A stretch of 64,000 nucleotides of DNA from Planctomycetota bacterium (GTDB lineage Bacteria > Planctomycetota > PLA2 > JAEUHO01), in the NCBI GenBank assembly GCA_020631815.1, contig JACKGW010000007.1:62001-126000 (forward strand), in the 5' to 3' direction. The position numbers were made by a program, and so were the translations under genes. Shown here one piece after another: positions 33,421 through 40,023 of the stretch (position 1 is its first letter; the number at the start of each line of letters is the position of its first letter). The notes beneath the pieces were generated by a model. It did not search any database. It had not been told where the DNA came from and saw only the letters and a list, made by a program, of their open reading frames with translations.

Positions 33421-34272
33421 ATGGTTCGCGCCAAGCCACGGCTTGGGCAGCTCGACACGATCGCCAACATGGAGCAGCGCACGAGCGAGGCGATCAAGCC
33501 CGCCTACGATGAGGCGCTCGACGCGATCCAGAACGCCGAATTCGTGAACTGCGATGAAACCAGGTGGCGCGAGGGCAACGAGAAGGCATGGCTTGGGGGC
33601 GCCGTCACGCCGATGCTCAAGGTGTTCCGCATCGACCCGCGGCGCAACCGCGAAGCGTTCCGCAAGTTGCTCGTCGCATTCAACGGCCACCTGATCACCG
33701 ACAGGTTTTCGGTGTACCGGGCGCACGACACGAAGAAGCGCCAACTGTGCTGGGCGCATCTCATTCGCAACTTCCGGGGCTTGGAAGAGCGAGGAGGCAA
33801 GGCCCGAAGCCTCGGGAACGCGGGGCAGCAGATCGTAAAGGACGTGTTTCGAGAGTGGTATCGCTACCGAGAAGGTGAGATCACACGGCGGACGTTCCGG
33901 CGGGAATTGAAGCCCATCCGCAGGCGGCTCGAACGGCTGTTGCGTCGTCACGTCAGCAACCCGGTCCCGGCGGCCCGCAAGATCGCGAAGGACCTCCGCG
34001 AGTACGGCGCGGCGCTGTGGACGTTCGCCAAGGTCGAGGGCGTCGAGCCCACGAACAATGCCGCCGAGCGTGCCGTGCGCAAGGGCGTGCTCTGGCGCAA
34101 GGGATCGTTCGGCTCGCACAGCGCCGAGGGGTCGCGCTTCGCCGAGCGGATGCTCACCGTCGGCGAGAGTCTGCGAGCACAGGGGCGGTCGATCCTCGAC
34201 TTCTTGGTGGGGTCGATTCGCGCCCGGTTGCTCCGGACGCACGGTCCATCACTTCTGCCTGCGACGCACTGA
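33421..34272 (+). CDS. IS66-family transposase, N-terminally truncated
   Basis: 283 residues from ATG 33421. Only the DDE part of an IS66-type transposase is present: 'NCDETRWREGNEKAWLGG', 'LITDRFSVYRAH', 'CWAHLIRNFRGLE' and 'TNNAAERAVRKGVLWRKGSF' hold the D, D and E positions. The N-terminal zinc finger and helices of the full-length protein are missing, and no terminal repeats or accessory genes were found. It belongs to a different IS66 subgroup from the complete element at 28-30 kb. Its 3' end lies ten bases from the toxin/immunity-type module, and a related fragment in the opposite orientation closes the other side. Confidence 0.8.
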   Translation: MVRAKPRLGQLDTIANMEQRTSEAIKPAYDEALDAIQNAEFVNCDETRWREGNEKAWLGGAVTPMLKVFRIDPRRNREAFRKLLVAFNGHLITDRFSVYRAHDTKKRQLCWAHLIRNFRGLEERGGKARSLGNAGQQIVKDVFREWYRYREGEITRRTFRRELKPIRRRLERLLRRHVSNPVPAARKIAKDLREYGAALWTFAKVEGVEPTNNAAERAVRKGVLWRKGSFGSHSAEGSRFAERMLTVGESLRAQGRSILDFLVGSIRARLLRTHGPSLLPATH

Positions 34273-34282
34273 TTGCGACTTC

Positions 34283-34504
34283 CTACTCTGGGATGGACCA
34301 TGTCGCCGGGAGATCACCGATTCCAAAGGCCGGGGTTCCGTCAACATAGAGCGTGTACGGGTTCTCACTCGGCCAATCGCCGCTGTACAGTTCAAGTCTG
34401 AGAGCCCCGTGCTGCGCCCGGAACGGGAACTTGGGATTGCCCGTTCGGGTCCACGCGATCTTGGTTTGGAGGAGCCACTCGTAGTTGTTCATGGTGCCCA
34501 TCAT
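34283..34504 (-). CDS. Small Trp/Tyr-rich protein of unknown function (immunity-like position)
   Basis: 73 residues from ATG 34504, which overlaps the stop of the gene before it (ATGA); ATG 34492 ('MNNYEWLLQ') is an alternative. It has five Trp and several Tyr, no membrane segment and good codon bias. I do not recognise a family. The close coupling to a preceding gene that may be a toxin C-terminal region suggests an immunity protein, by analogy with the deaminase/Imm1 pair on the other side. Its stop lies ten bases from the end of the transposase fragment. Confidence 0.55.
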   Translation of the reverse strand: MMGTMNNYEWLLQTKIAWTRTGNPKFPFRAQHGALRLELYSGDWPSENPYTLYVDGTPAFGIGDLPATWSIPE

Positions 34505-34980
34505 CTCCCGAAGATCACGTCGTCAACGTCCTTGTTGAACGCCGTGCGCGCCTTCTCTGCGATCGTGCGCAACGCCTGCTCTCTCGTCCCGCCCTTGTCT
34601 CGCATGACCTTGGTGACCATGCCCTCGAACGTGGTCGGAGTCTGCGCGTCGCTAGCATCGAAGGCGGGCCTCAACTCGCGGGGAACATACTCGCGCTCAG
34701 CAGAGCGGAGCGATTGGCGCGCATTGAACGATCCCTCGGCGTACTCATCAAGGGTGGCCCTCCGGGACCGCAACGCGTCCTGTACATCGCCGACCTCCTT
34801 CTTGACTCGGTCGTGGTACTGAGTCCGGAGCTTCTTGGCTGCTTCCCTCTCGGCGGGAGTCGCATCACGTGCCCAGGCCTTGAGTCGCTCGATTAGATCC
34901 GCACGCGGCGGCCGGGTCGGTGCGCCGCCGCCTGTTGCGGGCTCTGTACCCGCTGAACGCGTACGCGTGGGTGCACCCAC
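34501..34980 (-). CDS. Helical charged protein, possible orphan toxin C-terminus
   Basis: About 159 residues if it starts at GTG 34980 inside the 18-bp palindrome; the open frame extends to 35184, but that part overlaps the well-supported deaminase and is low complexity. The first ~30 residues are a Pro/Gly/Thr linker ('GAPTRTRSAGTEP'). The rest is a charged helical domain ('LIERLKAWARDATPAERE', 'RSAEREYVPRELRPAFDAS', 'EQALRTIAEKARTAF') with strong third-position GC. A linker followed by a compact domain and a coupled small gene is the layout of polymorphic-toxin C-termini. I recognise no catalytic motif. Function unknown. Confidence 0.45.
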   Translation of the reverse strand: MGAPTRTRSAGTEPATGGGAPTRPPRADLIERLKAWARDATPAEREAAKKLRTQYHDRVKKEVGDVQDALRSRRATLDEYAEGSFNARQSLRSAEREYVPRELRPAFDASDAQTPTTFEGMVTKVMRDKGGTREQALRTIAEKARTAFNKDVDDVIFGR

Positions 34981-34982
34981 GC
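34957..34982. repeat. Overlapping 12-bp and 18-bp palindromes at the centre of the module
   Basis: ACGCGTACGCGT (34957-34968) and an 18-bp perfect palindrome (34965-34982) share four bases. Each half of the larger one carries an in-frame GTG for the two diverging open frames, and both frames read 'VGAPT' there. It marks the join between the two back-to-back gene pairs. Confidence 0.8.
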
Positions 34983-35380
34983 CTGCCGTCCCTGGTGGAA
35001 CTTCAGGCAAGCCATCAGCCTCTCCGGCACCCAAGCTGCCTCCGTATGACCCAAAGAAGAAGAACACGATTGGCGAGTTCCGCGGTCCTGATGGCACATC
35101 TCGCACTCTCCTACCGGGATGGAACGGGCCCGCGAAGGACCTGCCCCGCGAAGTTCTGAGCGCCAAGGGAGGGGGGTGGGACATCGTGACCCGGACGCAT
35201 GTGGAAGGTCACGCGGCAGCGTTGATGCACCAGCGCGGCCTGCGCGAGGCCACCGTGTACATCAACAACCCTGAGATCTGCCCCTCGTGCCAGAAGCTGC
35301 TGCCGCGCATGCTGCCCCCAGGGTCGCGCCTGACGGTAGTCTTGCCCGATGGAACACGTGTTCCCTTCAGAGGTAGATAG
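34967..35380 (+). CDS. SCP1.201/DddA-like cytidine deaminase toxin domain
   Basis: 137 residues from GTG 34967; TTG 34835 is an upstream alternative, but that part looks antisense to the minus-strand gene. A short Pro-rich linker leads to 'LPPYD', then a deaminase fold. The zinc-site motif is 'HVEGHAAALM' (His78, Glu80), followed by 'YINNPEICPSCQKLLPRML' (Cys105 and Cys108). This order and the spacing to 'LTVVLPDGT' match the SCP1.201 deaminase family, which includes the double-stranded-DNA cytosine deaminase DddA. The family is found as C-terminal toxin domains of secreted polymorphic toxins. Here no delivery domain is attached and no secretion gene is near, so it is probably an orphan toxin tip. 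Its immunity gene follows two bases later. Confidence 0.8.
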   Translation: MGAPTPAVPGGTSGKPSASPAPKLPPYDPKKKNTIGEFRGPDGTSRTLLPGWNGPAKDLPREVLSAKGGGWDIVTRTHVEGHAAALMHQRGLREATVYINNPEICPSCQKLLPRMLPPGSRLTVVLPDGTRVPFRGR

Positions 35381-35382
35381 CC

Positions 35383-35778
35383 ATGGGTGCATACTTCTAC
35401 GATAGGCAGGACTCAGGCAACCGCGATCAGGGCCGATACCTCAGTGATCCGGCTGACCTTGATTTCGTTCTGGCTAGACTGGGAAGGAGGGAGCCCTTCT
35501 TCGCGGAGCTTGAGAGCGACTCCGGGAACGCTCTGTTGATCGGGATAGGTTCTCTCGGATGTGCGCAGTTCAGCCGGACGGACGGCAGCGGCGTGCCAGT
35601 GATGGCCGTTGCCCCCACTGACCCGGCGCATGCCGACTTCGTGGAGTTCCTCACCGGAGGTACGGCGACTCCGGTACCTGCTCGATACTGCATGCCGATC
35701 CAGCAAGTCGTCGAGCTCGCACACCACTTTATCTTCACGGGAACACGAAGCCCCCGCGTGCAGTGGGAGACTCTATGA
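35383..35778 (+). CDS. Imm1-like immunity protein for the deaminase
   Basis: 131 residues from ATG 35383, two bases after the toxin stop, with GAGG inside the toxin's end as Shine-Dalgarno. The fold pattern is that of small immunity proteins: alternating strands in the first half ('PFFAELESDSGNALLIGIG'), a Gly/Thr/Pro turn, a helix 'MPIQQVVELAHHFIFTG' and the end 'SPRVQWETL'. The ending (helix, then P/R-x-x-x-W-x-x-L) is the Imm1 family signature and resembles the ending of the known DddA immunity protein. Cytoplasmic; expected to bind and block the toxin's active site. Its 3' end overlaps the stop of an opposing transposase fragment by six bases. Confidence 0.75.
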   Translation: MGAYFYDRQDSGNRDQGRYLSDPADLDFVLARLGRREPFFAELESDSGNALLIGIGSLGCAQFSRTDGSGVPVMAVAPTDPAHADFVEFLTGGTATPVPARYCMPIQQVVELAHHFIFTGTRSPRVQWETL

Positions 35779-35937
35779 GTCAGGGGCCGGAAGGAGAGTC
35801 GGGTTCGATGTTCCTGCAAGAGTAGATCGTATCGTACCTTCCAGGAACGGGAGGATCGACCGCCCTAGTGCCCGCAGGCTCTCGCTGACGGTGAGCATGC
35901 GCTCGGCGAACCGCGATCCGTGCGCGCTGTGGTGACC
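35773..35937 (-). pseudogene. 3' fragment of an IS66-family transposase
   Basis: The last ~52 residues of a transposase ('SRFAERMLTVSESLRALGRS', 'LLPAPDS') closely match the C-terminus of the fragment at 33421-34272 ('SRFAERMLTVGESLRAQGRS'). The homology starts near 35937 and the rest of the gene is gone. The orientation is opposite to the first fragment. Confidence 0.75.
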
Positions 35938-36277
35938 TGCCCCCGATGAGTGTGCCATCGGCGGGCTCGGGCGGACGGCCAGCTTCGCACTGCACAAGCC
36001 GTGGCAGGACGGGTACTCCCAGCCAGTCGGCGTCCCACGCAATCACCCGAAGGAGTCTCCAGCGCGCTCTGCGGCCAGGTCTACCCCCACCTGGGCTCTC
36101 CCAGGCCCTCCACGTTGCGAGGGCCACTCCGGCCTGCGCTGCCGCAGCACGCTGGCTCCACAGCCTGCGACGCCGCAGCCCACGGATCCACTGGACCGCC
36201 TCCTCGAAAGAGAGACTTGGCCCGCACGGGATCTGTATCGTCAGCGACACACTCCAACAAGGCACCATACCCTTCAC
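35938..36277 (-). pseudogene. XRE-like small regulator gene, second copy, 3' end replaced
   Basis: From GTG 36277 (or ATG 36268) it reads 'MVPCWSVSLTIQIPCGPSLS', then a clear XRE-type helix-turn-helix ('RRRLWSQRAAAAQAGVALAT', 'TWRAWESPGGGRP', 'RWRLLRVIAWDADWLG'). It matches the IS66-split copy at 27.8/30.4 kb over about 75 residues and also just upstream, including a small GCACC/GGTGC stem at the start. Near 35937 the sequence runs into the transposase fragment, so the native end is lost and the frame continues only by chance to 35780. It follows the DUF374 gene on the same strand by 48 bases. Confidence 0.6.
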
Positions 36278-36324
36278 GGTGCGGCGCCGCTGCGCGGGAT
36301 CAGGCACCCGCCTGCGGCTGTTCC

Positions 36325-36942
36325 CTAGCCGGCCAGCTCCGCCGCGCGCTCGTCTGCCTTGCGGACGAGCGCGTGGAGCTGCTGCTCCAGCCGTAGGCGC
36401 TCGTGCTCCAGCTGGGCCCGGTCGGTCGTGGGGGCCACGTGGAAGGGCCCCGCGGCCCGTACGACGCCGTGGCTGAACGGATGGGGCAGGTGGAACTTCG
36501 CCCACGAGCGCTCGAGCACCGTCTTGCGCGTGAAGCTGGTGCGGACGAGCCAGAGCGGGCGCCCATCGGCCTGGGCCAAGTGCACGATGCCGGGCTGCAG
36601 CACCTGCGCGGGCGGGCGCGGGCCATCGCACACCACGGCCAACGAGGCCTGGGGATCGTTCTCCAAGCGTCGACGCAGCGTCAGGAGCGCCCGGTGCCCA
36701 CCGCGTGTCGTCGACCCGCGGACGGGGTCGCGGAAGCCCATGGCCGTGGCGGCGGTAGCGGCGAGCGAGCCGTCCCGGCTTGCGCTGGCCAGCACGAACG
36801 TGCGCCTGCGCGGGTTCCAGCGGGAGAGATAGCCCAGCGTGTGGACGAAGTCCTGGTGCCAGACCGCGAACAGTGCGGGCTCGTCGCTACGCAGCACGTC
36901 CAGCAGGCGCGGGTCGTGGTCCCACAGGAACGTGCCGTACAT
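36325..36942 (-). CDS. DUF374-type lysophospholipid acyltransferase family protein
   Basis: 205 residues from ATG 36942; upstream in-frame codons contain no other start before the efp stop. 'FAVWHQDFVHTLGYL' carries the H-x4-D/H-type active-site motif, and 'SRDGSLAATAATAMGFRDPV', 'STTRGGHRAL', 'CDGPRPP' follow the DUF374 (LPLAT superfamily) pattern. Members are thought to add acyl chains to lipids of the LPS type. It is 88 bases downstream of efp on the same strand and near an LpxL/HtrB-like gene, so it may share in lipid A-type assembly. The last ~30 residues form a helix rich in Glu and Arg. Confidence 0.8.
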   Translation of the reverse strand: MYGTFLWDHDPRLLDVLRSDEPALFAVWHQDFVHTLGYLSRWNPRRRTFVLASASRDGSLAATAATAMGFRDPVRGSTTRGGHRALLTLRRRLENDPQASLAVVCDGPRPPAQVLQPGIVHLAQADGRPLWLVRTSFTRKTVLERSWAKFHLPHPFSHGVVRAAGPFHVAPTTDRAQLEHERLRLEQQLHALVRKADERAAELAG

Positions 36943-37030
36943 GCCGGCGCGGTAGAGGCGCAGCAGTCCCTGCGCGACCGCCGCCGTGCCTCGCGCGGCC
37001 AGCAGGCGGCGGCCGAGGCGGGGGCGCGGG

Positions 37031-37594
37031 TCAGTCGTTGACCCGCTCCTGGAACTCGCCCGTGGACGTGCTCACGCGGACCTTGTCGCCAATGCGGATG
37101 TAGCTCGGGACCTTGATGACGAGGCCCGTCTCGAGCGTGGCGGGCTTGAGCACGCTGTTGACCGTATCGCCCTTCACGGCGGGCTCGGTCTCCGTGACGA
37201 CCAAGTCGACCTTGGCCGGAAGGTCCAGGCCGATGGCCGTGCCCTCGTGGAAGGTGAGGTCGACATCCTGGTTGGGAAGGATGTAGCTCATCGAGTCGCC
37301 GAGCAGGTCACGAGGCAGGTTGAACTGCTCGTAGGACTCGTTGTCCATGAAGACCGGCCCCATCGTGGCGTCGTCGTAGAGGTACTGGGCGCGGCGCCGA
37401 TCGAGCCATGCGCTCTCCACGGTCTGGTTGGACGAGAAGCGCTCGGTGATGTGCCCGCCGTTGCGCACGTTGCGCAGCTTGACCTGCACGAAGCCACGCA
37501 GGTTGCCCGGCGTGCGGTGCGTGACTTCGACGGCCTGCCAGAGCTCGCCCTTGTGGGTGATGAACGTGCCCTTGCGGAGTTCGGTGGCGTCCAT
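37031..37594 (-). CDS. efp: Translation elongation factor P
   Basis: 187 residues, one less than E. coli EF-P. ATG 37594 follows GAGGA by seven bases; the longer open frame upstream is poor. EF-P binds stalled ribosomes between P and E sites and helps poly-proline synthesis, fitting in a window rich in Pro-rich proteins. The three beta-barrel domains are recognisable ('LRKGTFITHKGELWQAVEV', 'NLPRDLLGD', 'PSYIRIGDKVRVSTSTGEFQ'). The tip loop of domain I reads 'RTPGNLRGFVQVKLRN': the residue aligned with E. coli Lys34 is Asn31, with an Arg two places later (Arg33). That rules out the usual lysyl modification at position 34 by simple alignment. Confidence 0.95.
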   Translation of the reverse strand: MDATELRKGTFITHKGELWQAVEVTHRTPGNLRGFVQVKLRNVRNGGHITERFSSNQTVESAWLDRRRAQYLYDDATMGPVFMDNESYEQFNLPRDLLGDSMSYILPNQDVDLTFHEGTAIGLDLPAKVDLVVTETEPAVKGDTVNSVLKPATLETGLVIKVPSYIRIGDKVRVSTSTGEFQERVND

Positions 37595-37812
37595 GGTTTG
37601 GTCCTCGTGGATCGAACGTGGATCGGGCGAGTGTACCGATCCGCCCCCAGGTGTCCGGTTCCGGCCCGATGGTTGGGGCAAGCGGCTGCTCGTGGCTCGG
37701 TGCGGAGCCCGGGTTCGTTCCCAGATCGCCAATCGCCTCCCCCGCGGCCTGCGCCTCCCGCTGGCGGGCGACCGGGGTCCGCCGCCGTACGTCCGCACCC
37801 CAGCCCCCGACC

Positions 37813-38823
37813 CTACCGATCCGGCTCGTGCATGCTGTAGGGGGGATAGCGCCCCAGCTCGACGGTGGGGCGGGCCTTGTAGCGCTTGATGGACCACGCC
37901 CACAGCTCGGGGCGGGCGCGGATCAGCTCCTCGAAGATGTCGTTGAGCCGGACCAAGAGTGCACGCCGCCACGCGTGGGGGTCACCGTCTTGCGGCAGGC
38001 CCTGCGTGAGGTCGGGGCCCACCCAAAGCCGGTAGCGACCTCCCTCGATGGGGAGGCAGAACATCGGATGCACCGGCACGTCGTGGCGCTGCGCAATGAC
38101 CGCCGGCAGCGGCGTGGTCCGTGCCTCGAGCCCCAGGAACGGCACGTACACGCCGCCCTGCGAGCGGCGCACGTTGCGATCCACGAGCAAGGCCGCGATG
38201 CCCCCCTTGCGGACCGCGGCCGATGCGGCCTGGGCCCCGCCCTCACGGAAGATCGCCTCCAGGCCGTCCCCGTGCTGACGCAGGCGTGCCAGCGCTTCGT
38301 TGATCGCCGCATGGGGTGCGGCTTCGGCGAGGAACGTTACCGGTGGAACGTCCGGGAAGGCCACACGCGTGCCGAGCAGCAGCTCCCAGTTGCCGACATG
38401 CCCGGAGACGAGCACGCCGCCTCGCTGGCGAAGCCTGTCAAAGCTCGGGTCGTCGCTCAAGTCCTCCGGCAGGTCGACCCACTTGCGATAGCGCTCGGGC
38501 GTGAGTGGCTGGATGTGCAAGAGCAGCAGCGCTGCACGCGCAGCTCCACGCGCCGCCTCACGGGCAATGCGACGCCGCTCGTCGTGGTCGAGCTGGTCGC
38601 CGAAGACGGCACGCAGGTTCTGCCGCGCGGTCCGACGCCAGCGCGAGGCCGTGAGCCACAGCACGGTGCCAAGGGCATCACCGAGAGGCGCGATCCACCG
38701 CGCCGGCAACGCAGACATGACGCGGGTGGCCGCGAGCAGCCCGCCGACCGTCAGCCGATGCGTGACCCGCGAGTAGCGCAGGCGATGCAGGAACGAGCGG
38801 GAGGTCGGACGGGAAGGCGCCAC
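37813..38823 (-). CDS. LpxL/HtrB-like lauroyl (Kdo2-lipid A type) acyltransferase
   Basis: 336 residues from GTG 38823. It has one N-terminal hydrophobic anchor, then 'TASRWRRTARQNLRAVFGDQL', typical of the family. The catalytic H-x4-E is 'SGHVGNWELLLG', with 'DRNVRRSQGGVYVPFLGLEA' and 'VHPMFCLPIEGGRYRLWVGP' as later conserved blocks, ending with 'RPELWAWSIKRYKARP'. The enzyme family transfers acyl chains to lipid A precursors at the inner membrane. Together with the DUF374 gene, MurJ and LptD it argues for an LPS-bearing outer membrane. Confidence 0.88.
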   Translation of the reverse strand: MAPSRPTSRSFLHRLRYSRVTHRLTVGGLLAATRVMSALPARWIAPLGDALGTVLWLTASRWRRTARQNLRAVFGDQLDHDERRRIAREAARGAARAALLLLHIQPLTPERYRKWVDLPEDLSDDPSFDRLRQRGGVLVSGHVGNWELLLGTRVAFPDVPPVTFLAEAAPHAAINEALARLRQHGDGLEAIFREGGAQAASAAVRKGGIAALLVDRNVRRSQGGVYVPFLGLEARTTPLPAVIAQRHDVPVHPMFCLPIEGGRYRLWVGPDLTQGLPQDGDPHAWRRALLVRLNDIFEELIRARPELWAWSIKRYKARPTVELGRYPPYSMHEPDR

Positions 38824-38992
38824 CCGGGGATGCTACGGCTCATGCCCCCAACCGCCGGGGCACTTCACACACACGCGCTCGAGCTGGCCTGCTGCACCCC
38901 GCAGGTTCTGGACACGGAGATCCCGCCAGCCTGGCCTTGCGGGAGAGACGCCTCCCGGAAGAGCCCCGCGGCGGGAGATGCCGGGCGCGCCG

Positions 38993-39100
38993 TCAGACGA
39001 GCAGCGCGGCGACGAGACCGAAGGCCACCATGAGCGCGGTGAGGCACTCGGCGCGGGCCTCGCTGTCGGAGATCAGCAGGCGAATCGTGCGGGTGGACAT
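38993..39100 (-). CDS. 35-residue small membrane protein
   Basis: A short open frame with ATG 39100, preceded by a strong Shine-Dalgarno (GAGGAGGG, seven to eight bases upstream). The product starts 'MSTRTIRLLISDSEARAE', then one hydrophobic helix of about 17 residues to the end. Third-position GC is high. A 6-bp hairpin (38940-38957) lies downstream. It is 169 bases upstream of the LpxL-like gene. No family is known to me; small single-helix membrane peptides often regulate a larger membrane protein. Confidence 0.55.
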   Translation of the reverse strand: MSTRTIRLLISDSEARAECLTALMVAFGLVAALLV

Positions 39101-39201
39101 GGGAAACCCTCCTCGGGACGGGCTCCATCCTCCCGATGGGGGGGACAGTCCGTGGAGAGTTGGCGTAACCTGTTTTCCAGGAACGACTTACAATCCAGAC
39201 G

Positions 39202-39227
39202 CCGATGGGAACGCAGGTGCCCATCGG
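39202..39227. terminator. Hairpin downstream of the YfaP-like gene
   Basis: Perfect 8-bp stem (39202-39209 with 39220-39227) and 10-nt loop, 53 bases after the minus-strand stop at 39280. No T-run. Confidence 0.45.
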
Positions 39228-39279
39228 AGGAAGCCATGGAGGTGCCGCCGGCCGGGCAGGGGCCGGGTCGCGGTGGGCG

Positions 39280-40023
39280 CTACGGCACGACGAGGTCGAG
39301 CAGCGGCACCTTCTCGCCGGGGGCCAGGAGGACGCCCCGATGCACCTCTCGCACCTCGGCCGGCGTCCCCTCGTGCTGGACCACGGTCACGGTGATCCGG
39401 GTGGGGGCGGGCGTGGCTGCGCCGAAGTAGTGGGCCATCACGCGGTAGGTGCCGGAGGGGGCGTCGGCCTGGGTGTAGGTCTCGGGCCCGAAGCCCGTCG
39501 TGACGTCCGTGTCGAGCGACCCCCCCGCGGCGCCTTGCTTGTGCGAGTAGTAGATCGTCTCGCCATCCGGACCCGTCACGTGCAGGTCGATGTCCGTGGC
39601 ACCCGTGTCCCACGTGAGCGTGATGCGCAAGTCCTTGCGCGGCACGTCGGCGAACAACGAGCGCGTGGCGCGCGCGTGGTGCGCACCGTCACGTGCTTCC
39701 ACGGCGATGCCGTTCCAGCCAGGTGCGAGCACTTGGTCGATGCCGAAGCGCCCGCCCTCGAGCGCGACCGTGCCCTCGACACCGTTCAAGACCACGGCCA
39801 CGCGTCCGCGGTCGAGCCCTTCGACGCGGCCGGCGATGCGTACGACGCGTTCGTCCGTCCATCCATCACGTGGCGACTCGATCACGACGCGCAGGGGAGA
39901 CGCGGCCGGCGCAGGTGCATCACCCGCAGCGCGGCTCGTCGTGAGCCCCAGGACGGCAAGAAGGACCAGGGGCGCATGGCGGAGCACGTGGCGAAGCAGG
40001 GATGTCCCCTCGCGAAAGCTCAT
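39280..40023 (-). CDS. Secreted DUF2135 (YfaP-like) protein
   Basis: 247 residues from ATG 40023, which overlaps the stop of the alpha-2-macroglobulin gene (ATGA). A signal peptide ends near 'SRAAGDA'. Residues of about 45-125 form an Ig-like unit ('VVIESPRDGWTDERVVRIAG', 'VAVVLNGVEGTVAL'). Residues of about 135-225 are the DUF2135 domain: 'RITLTWDTGATDIDLHVTGP', 'YSHKQGAAGGSLDTDVT', 'GFGPETYT'. In E. coli the yfaP gene is next to yfaS, which also codes for an alpha-2-macroglobulin, so the pair is conserved. It probably acts in the periplasm with the macroglobulin. Confidence 0.85.
   Translation of the reverse strand: MSFREGTSLLRHVLRHAPLVLLAVLGLTTSRAAGDAPAPAASPLRVVIESPRDGWTDERVVRIAGRVEGLDRGRVAVVLNGVEGTVALEGGRFGIDQVLAPGWNGIAVEARDGAHHARATRSLFADVPRKDLRITLTWDTGATDIDLHVTGPDGETIYYSHKQGAAGGSLDTDVTTGFGPETYTQADAPSGTYRVMAHYFGAATPAPTRITVTVVQHEGTPAEVREVHRGVLLAPGEKVPLLDLVVP

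Noticed and set aside
34980..35184. Extension of the minus-strand module gene over the deaminase
   Set aside because: The region encodes the well-supported deaminase on the plus strand, and the minus frame is low complexity.
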